Assembly: GCF_011386835.1 (NCBI RefSeq)
Contig: NC_088795.1
Span: forward strand, 98,826,434-98,890,433
Reading direction: 5' to 3'
Source: Chrysemys picta bellii
Taxonomy: Eukaryota > Chordata > Testudines > Emydidae
DNA: 64,000 nt
In this document: positions 58,256 to 64,000 of the stretch, piece by piece
Position numbering within the stretch: position 1 is the stretch's first letter
How the letters are laid out: each line of letters opens with the position of its first letter
Position numbers and translations under genes: made by a program
The notes under the pieces: model-generated
The model's database searches: none
Told to the model about the DNA's origin: nothing
What the model saw: only the letters and a program-made list of their open reading frames with translations

Positions 58256-59961
58256 CTATTCAGTGTCTACTCGGCACTTCTTGGCTTGTCTCTTGTATTC
58301 ATTGAATGGAGCATCTCTTGTCACTGTCCAGCAATAGTCTGCAAGCATTGATGGGCTCCATTTGCCCTGATAGCGTTTCTCCATTGTTGCAATGTCCTGG
58401 TGAAATTGCTCGCCGTGCTTGTTGCTCACTGCTCCGCAGTTCGGTGGAAAAAATGTAGATGAGAGTGCAAAAAATGTATCTTTAGTGACATGTAGCAACC
58501 GAGGCTTTTGTATGCCTTGAGGCGGTTTTCCACCAACAACCTGTAGTTGTCTGCCTTGTTGTTTCCGAGAAAATTTATTGCCATTAACTGGAAGGCTTTC
58601 CATGCCGTCTTTTCCTTGCCATGCAGAGCATGGTTAAATGCATCATGTTGAAGAAGTTCACGAATCTGAGGACCAACAAAGACACCTTCCTTTATCTTAG
58701 CTTCACTTAACCTTGGAAATTTTCCACGGAGGTACCTGAAAGCTGCTTGTGTTTTGTCAATGGCCTTGATAAAGTTCTTCATCAGACACAGCTTGATGTG
58801 TAAGGGTGGTAACAAAATCTTCCTTGATTCAACAAGTGGTGGATGCTGAACACTTTTCCTCCCAGGCTCCAATGACTGTTGGAGTGGCCAATCTTTCTTG
58901 ATGTAGTGGGAATCTCTTGCACGACTATCCCATTCGCAGAGAAAACAGCAGTACTTTGTGTATCCAGTCTGCAGACCAAGCAAGAGAGCAACAACCTTCA
59001 AATCATCACAAAGCTGCCACTGATGTTGGTCATAGTTTATGCACCTCAAAAGTTGTTTCATGTTGTCATAGGTTTCCTTCATATGGATTGCATGACCAAC
59101 TGGAATTGATGGCAAAACATTGCCATTATGCAGTAAAACAGCTTTAAGACTCATCTTGGATGAATCAATGAACAGTCTCCACTCATCTGGATCTTGAACA
59201 ATGTTGAGGGCTGCCATCACACCATCGATGTTGTTGCAGGCTACAAGATCACCTTCCATGAAGAAGAATGGGACAAGATCCTTTTGACGGTCACGGAACA
59301 CAGAAACCCTAACATCACCTGCCAGAAGATTCCACTGCTGTAGTCTGGAGCCCAACAGCTCTGCCTTACTCTTGGGTAGCTCCAAATCCCTGACAAGGTC
59401 ATTCAATTCACCTTGTGTTATGAGGTGTGGTTCAGAGGAGGAGGATGGGAGAAAATGTGGGTCCTGTGACATTGATGGTTCAGGACCAGAAGTTTCATCC
59501 TCTTCCTCTTCCTCTTCCTCTTCCTCGTCTGACTCAAGTGAGAATGATTCTGGTGCATCAGGAACCAGCAGTCCTTCTCCGTGGGGTACTGGGCATATAG
59601 CTGATGGAATGTTTGGATAATGCACAGTCCACTTTTTCTTCTTTGATACACCTTTCCCAACTGGAGGCACCATGCAGAAGTAACAATTGCTGGTATGATC
59701 TGTTGGCTCTCTCCAAATCATTGGTACTGCAAAAGGCATGGATTTCCTTTTCCTGTTCAACCACTGGCGAAGATTTGTTGCACAAGTGTTGCAGCATATG
59801 TGTGGGGCCCACCTCTTGTCCTGATCTCCAATTTTGCAGCCAAAATAAAGGTGATAGGCTTTCTTAACCATAGTGGTTATACTGCGCTTTTGTGATGCAA
59901 AAGTCACTTCACCACAAACATAGCAGAAGTTATCTGCACTGTTCACACAAGTACGAGGCAT
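58256..59961 (-). CDS. Zinc-finger/acidic element-encoded protein, putative transposase, one frameshift
   Basis: About 568 residues from the ATG at 59961. N-terminal Cys-rich region (CYVC at 13-16, Cys 42, CCNTC at 56-60), which resembles a treble-clef/ZAD-like fold, then CYFC at 93-96. An acidic Glu-run (146-155) comes from a GAG/GAA microsatellite. The long conserved-looking body has 'EWRLFIDSSKMSLKAVLLHN' (D266), 'CDDLKVVALLLG' (D319/D320), 'CCFLCEWDSRA', 'LPPLHIKLCLMKNF' and 'IKEGVFVGPQI'. At about 58448-58453 a six-T run shifts the frame; the other frame continues 'FFPPNCGAVSNKHGEQFHQD', then 'MEKRYQGKWSPSMLADYCW' to TAG at 58256-58258. D266, D319/320 and the Glu of HGEQ could be a DDE-type triad; that is a hypothesis. 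No family name is certain. Confidence 0.75.
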
Positions 59962-60607
59962 CTCTGCTCACTTTGGCTAAACAGAAATGTGTCCCTTTGC
60001 AAAATCAAACACTGACAAATAAGAGAGCACGACACTGTATGACTTCTGAGCTGATATAGGGCAATTTGTTCAGCAGAGTGATGTAAGCTTCGTTATGATT
60101 GCATCATCCATGACTTCTAGGAATAACATGATGCAATTCATATCATGTATGATGCAACACCAGCTTCAGATTGCATCATTCATTGTTTTGCCTAAAAAGC
60201 AAGTACTGTCCAAACCCAGTCATAGATTTATTCATAGATACAGTCAAAGATGTATTTTAGTCATTTCTGGTTTAAATTGAGATCCCTTCCCTTTATAACT
60301 CACTTATCCTCCGCCATTCCCAAGTCAAGGGTTGTATATACTGACCCAATAGCATATCTTGAAAACTAGAGCCAATCAACAATTTTAAGCATCATTTTCG
60401 TTCTCAGTGACCCAGAATTAGTAAAGTTTGACTACATTTATTTCAGAAGCATTTTGGCTGTAGAGCAGTGTAATTTTTTTTCTTTTCAATAAATGGATTC
60501 TTTGGCTTTGAAAACATTCTTTATTATTGCATAAAGTAAAAGACTCCTTAGCCCAGGAAATAAACAGGCACTGCAAGTCTGCTTGTCTGCTAAGCAGATA
60601 CTGATTC

Positions 60608-61909
60608 CTAAAGATTGGAACTACTGCACTTCACTCCTGTGCAGGGCACCAGATAACACTGCTGGTTTTCAGCCTCAAATTGCTCCCTCAAGGCATCCCT
60701 AATCCTTGCAGCCCCGCGCTGGGCCCCTGTAATAGCCCTGCTCTCTGGCTGTGCAAATTCAGCCTCCAGATGTTGAACCTTGGAGGTCCATGCCTGAGTG
60801 AAGCTTTCACCCTTCCCTTCACAAATATTATGGAGGGCACAGCACGCGGATATAACCGCAGGGATGCTGTTTTTGGCCAAGTCCAGCTTCCCATACAGAG
60901 ATCGCCAGCGGCCCTTTAAACGGCCAAAGGCACACTCCACAGTCATTCGGCACCGGCTCAGCCTGTAGTTGAACCGTTCCTTGCTGCTGTCAAGGCTCCT
61001 TGTGTAGGGTTTCATGAGCCACGGCATTAACGGGTAAGCGGGATCTCCAAGGATCACAATGGGCATTTCAACTTCCCCTACCGTGATCTTCCGCTCTGGG
61101 AAAAAAGTCCCAGCCTGCATCTTCCTGAACAGCCAAGTGTTTCAAAATATGCGTGCGTCATGCACCTTTCCGGGCCAGCCTGTGTTAATGTCAATGAAAC
61201 GCCCACGGTGATCCACAAGCGCCTGGAGAACCATAGAGAAATACCCCTTCCGATTAACGTACTCAGATCGTAGGTGGGGTGGTGCCAGAATAGGAATGTG
61301 CGACCCATCTATCGCCCCTCCCCAGTTAGGGAACCCCATTTGTGCAAAGCCATCCACTATTTCCTGCACGTTACCCAGAGTCACGGTTCTTCTGAGTAGG
61401 ATGCGATTAGTGGCCTTGCAAACTTGCATCAACACGATTCCAATGGTCGACTTTCCCACTCCAAACTGGTTTGCGACCGACCGGTAGCCGTCTGGAGTTG
61501 CCAGCTTCCAGATTGTAATAGCCACCTGCTTCTCCACTGGCAGGGCAGCTCTCAATCTTGTGTCCTTGCGCCGCAGGGTGGGGGCGAGCTCCTCACACAG
61601 TCCCATGAAAGTGGCTTTTCTCATCCGAAAGTTCTGCAGCCACTGCTCGTCATCCCAGACTTCCATGACAATGTGATCCTACCACTCGGTGCTTATTTCC
61701 CAAGCCCAAAAGCGGCGTTCCATGGTGCTGAGCATGTCCGTGAATGCCACAAGCAATTTCGTGTTGTACGCGTTACGCAGCTCGATAGCATCGTCAGACT
61801 CCTCACCCTCACTCTCACTGTCACTTTGGATCTTAAGGAATAGTTCGACAGCCAAACGTGACGTGCTGGCGAGACTCGTCAGCATACGCCTCAGCAGTTC
61901 GGACTCCAT
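60608..61909 (-). pseudogene. HARBI1-like Harbinger transposase (copy 2), two nonsense codons
   Basis: A single frame of 433 codons from the ATG at 61909 (MESELLRRM...). Order: acidic N-terminus 'SDSESEGEESDDAIEL'; ERRFWAWEISTEW, then TAG (61679-61681); VWDDEQWLQNF; 'VEKQVAITIWKLATPDGYRS'; 'NQFGVGKSTIG'; GGAIDGSHIPILAP (Asp about 201); 'GKVHDARIF' (Asp about 251), then TGA (61142-61144); 'ILGDPAYPL' (Asp about 289); 'VECAFGRLKGRW' (Glu about 325); 'ACCALHNICEGKG'. Both stops fit single C-to-T type changes (Trp to TAG; an Arg CGA at a CpG to TGA). No frameshift, so it is younger or better preserved than copy 1. A minus-strand AATAAA lies at 60520-60525. Confidence 0.92.
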
Positions 61910-62269
61910 TTCCCACAGACAGATCGCGCTGCACAGAAACGGTTGAAAGATGGCGCCAAAGGTGGACGGAAACAAAGGAATTTCTGGGATGCGAAGCGAT
62001 GCATCACGGGGCATTGGGACAGGACCTAGAATCCCCCTTCCCACGCCCCCTTCCCACAACCCATGGCGCCAGAATGGGAAAAGGTGCTCTGTGGGATAGC
62101 TGCCCATAATGCACCGCTCCCAATAGCGCTGCAATTGCCGCAAATGTAGCCACGACAGTGCGCTGGGCAGCTGTCAGTGTGGACAGACTGCAGCGCTTTC
62201 CCTACTCAGCTGCACGAAGTCAGGTTTAACTCACAGCGCTGTACATCTGCAAGTGTAGCCAAGGCCTAA

Positions 62270-63284
62270 GCCCTGGAGTCATCTAGTCCCTCAACTGGAT
62301 TTACTTTTTTGAAGCACCATCCCAATTGTAATGCATCTTACAGAATGAATGAGAAGAACTCCATGTACAGACCATAGAGCTAAAAAAGTTAAGGATCAAG
62401 TTTAGCTCTTTCCCACCTTATGCAAACAATAGGGGCCTGATCACTCTCTCTCGTTTACACTGGTGTAAATTAGTAGTAACTCCACTGAAGTCAGTCTACT
62501 GAATTGATGCAAAACCTGTGTAAATGAGAAGGGGTATAAGCACTAAGTAGGAAGTAGAATGACTTGCTTCATCCAAGACAGGTTTAGGTTTGTCAGTGTG
62601 TAAACAGTAAAGCCAACTTGGATAAGTCACTATATAAATATCAAGTTATCCGGGATGATCACAAAGCACTTTATAGAAATGTACTGAGATACACATAGGG
62701 ATAATAAAAATACAGCTACCTCTGGAGTGGAAAATATTGCCCATTTTATACCATCAATTACTTTTTTTTTAAGAGGGTAAATGAAACCATAGGAAGACTC
62801 CAGTTACCCAAGCTCAGACTAGGCCCAGATGCCAGGGTTAATACATCCACTCTTGTGAAAAGTGCCAAGGCATCTTTAATGACCACAAGATTTTCCCCCA
62901 ACTAGCATTTTCTGAAACCTTGAAAAATCCATTTCCATCTAGACCTGCAGTAAACCTTTATATATGCATGGACAAGTATGTTTAGTTAAAGACCGCAGAG
63001 TAGACCAACAATCCTGTAATTACTTATTAGCACTGTGTGAAACACTGAATTTTCAATTCAGAGAGGATTAGACATATTTTGTTGTTCATGTCCTATGAGT
63101 ATCACTGTAAGTTCCAGATTCAAAGCAAAACTCTGCCAAAACCATGGGATTTAAGATCTTTATTAGAGGTGAATCTGTACTGTGTAGAGTACAGTATATA
63201 GTACAGAATTGCTGGTCGCTATTGTCCCTTTGTTTGCTTCCCCCATCTTTCTGTATGTATCCACCTGTTGCCTCTTTTCTTATA
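62270..63284. other. No gene seen
   Basis: Contains a degenerate copy of the palindromic 'ttacactggtgtaaa' MITE at about 62430-62540. Otherwise AT-rich unique-looking DNA. Confidence 0.45.
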
Positions 63285-63425
63285 CTTAATTTGTAAGCTC
63301 CTTGGGACAGGGACTCTCTTTTTATTCTGTGTTTGAACAGTTCCTAGTACATTAGGGTCCTGATCCATGCCTGGGGATCCCAGACACTACCACAACACAA
63401 GTAATAATGGGCTGGGCTTTAATAA
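63285..63425 (+). repeat. LINE (L2/L3-like) 3' end fragment
   Basis: 'tttgtaagctccttgggaca' and 'gggactctctttttattctg', then 'gaacagttcctagtacatta' and 'gggtcctgatcc' match the sauropsid LINE tail also seen near 21940 and 40955. Confidence 0.6.
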
Positions 63426-63511
63426 ATAAGATGGGCTAAAGAGCCATTTTGATTTTGATTAGAGATGGTTCAGATCTGGGTTCTATTTTATCCAAAATGT
63501 CAAGATTTGGA

Positions 63512-63750
63512 TCAACCCAGCTACATCCACACCACTGAGTGATGTAGTTAAGCTGATCTAACCCTCAATGTAGAGAGCTCTAGGTTGATGGAAGAATTCT
63601 TCCATAGATCTAACTACTGCCTCTCAGGGAGGTGGATTTACTACAATGATGGGAGAACCCTCCCATTGCTGTAGTAAGTGTCTACACTGATGCACTACAG
63701 CGGAGCAGCTGCAGTTATGCCACTGTAGTGTTTTAAGGGTAGACATAGCC
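63512..63750. mobile_element. Harbinger-type MITE, left end degenerate
   Basis: Right TIR 'agggtagacatagcc' followed by TAA (63751-63753). The left region 'agctacatccacaccactga' is only a rough inverted match. Inner 'ctctcagggaggtggattta' is shared with 45608-45879. Confidence 0.55.
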
Positions 63751-64000
63751 TAAGGCATCAGTCTTTAAAGACAGCTGGATATGAAAAGCGATACCAATAA
63801 ATGCATGAAAATCCATAATCCACTTCTAAAATAACTTGTGTATAAAATAATTATAGCTGTGAGCAATACAGTCACCCGGAATGCAAAATCAGGTGTATAT
63901 CTAAAACAGAGAGAGGGAGAAAATCTAGACGATATTATAGGTGGAGCTGATAGCTTCACCTATTATTAAGTTGCCTGACACTTCCCATTATAAAACCCTG

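Larger units (their letters stand above)
57908..60473 (-). mobile_element. Unfamiliar DNA-transposon-like element nested in Harbinger copy 2
   Basis: About 2.57 kb. Imperfect TIRs: left TAACACTGGTCTACA, right (reverse complement) TTACACTGCTCTACA, followed on both sides by a 'tgcttc(a/t)ga(g/a)ataaa' subterminal block. The flanks share tttcttttcaataaa (57893-57907 and 60479-60493), extendable to 17 of 19 matches: a long target duplication at the poly(A)-signal site between the two Harbinger genes. It has one gene on -. I cannot place it in a named superfamily. Confidence 0.8.
56334..62266. mobile_element. Harbinger autonomous element, copy 2
   Basis: TIRs: left 'ggccttggctacagttgc' then 'attacagcgctgt', right (reverse complement) 'ggccttggctacacttgc' then 'gatgtacagcgctgt'. 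Target duplication TAA at 56331-56333 and 62267-62269. Removing the insert 57908-60473 leaves about 3.35 kb, with a Myb/SANT gene on + and a HARBI1-like transposase on - that are convergent. Different TIR and sequence family from copy 1. Confidence 0.93.

Overview
The window looks like repeat-rich, gene-poor nuclear DNA of a vertebrate, most likely a cryptodiran turtle. The evidence is a tRNA-derived SINE of the turtle Pol III type (about 9675-9870), CR1 LINE sequence ending in the CR1 3' motif ATTCTATGAT (48595-48604), MIR-type SINEs, many hAT and Harbinger MITEs with tidy target-site duplications, and a widespread turtle repeat carrying 'ccacgaaagcttatgctc'. I found no convincing exon of a host gene, no rRNA or tRNA gene and no CRISPR. 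Every coding region I can support belongs to a transposable element.

Layout: 1-4300 is an older repeat interrupted by a Harbinger-type MITE (163-741) and a three-member hAT nest (881-3946) that carries a 1.2 kb GC-rich minisatellite. 4300-13900 is mostly old repeats (MIR, SINE, an LTR-like block, tRNA-like palindromic repeats) and a MITE inside a MITE. 13916-17967 is a decayed autonomous Harbinger element with a Myb/SANT-type DNA-binding gene on + and a HARBI1-like transposase on -. 21320-23830 is a MITE cluster. 23961-30195 is a stack of hAT elements into which a nearly complete R2-type retrotransposon (24564-29205) has inserted, far from any rDNA. 31998-35290 is a Ty3/gypsy relic containing a perfect 193-bp inverted repeat whose spacer is an exact copy of gypsy sequence 1.4 kb away. 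44000-48604 holds LINE remnants, including CR1. 55527-56265 is another hAT with an 8-bp TSD. 56334-62266 is a second, less decayed Harbinger element (TSD TAA), split by an unfamiliar DNA-transposon-like insert (57908-60473) that encodes a ~568-residue zinc-finger/acidic protein and appears to have made a 15-19 bp target duplication.

How the genes work together: in each Harbinger copy the Myb/SANT protein and the DDE nuclease are convergently transcribed, the usual two-protein Harbinger system (DNA-binding partner plus transposase). Both diverged copies also hold a third, antisense, apparently spliced reading frame in the intron of the Myb/SANT gene. The frames share an 'xDI(S/T)LLR(V/L)T' start just after a 3' splice site and a conserved C-terminal helix region. 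I regard this as the best candidate here for an undescribed component. The R2 protein (three zinc fingers, Myb-like segment, reverse transcriptase, CCHC, restriction-like endonuclease) is open for 1,216 codons apart from one stop. All alignments were made by eye.
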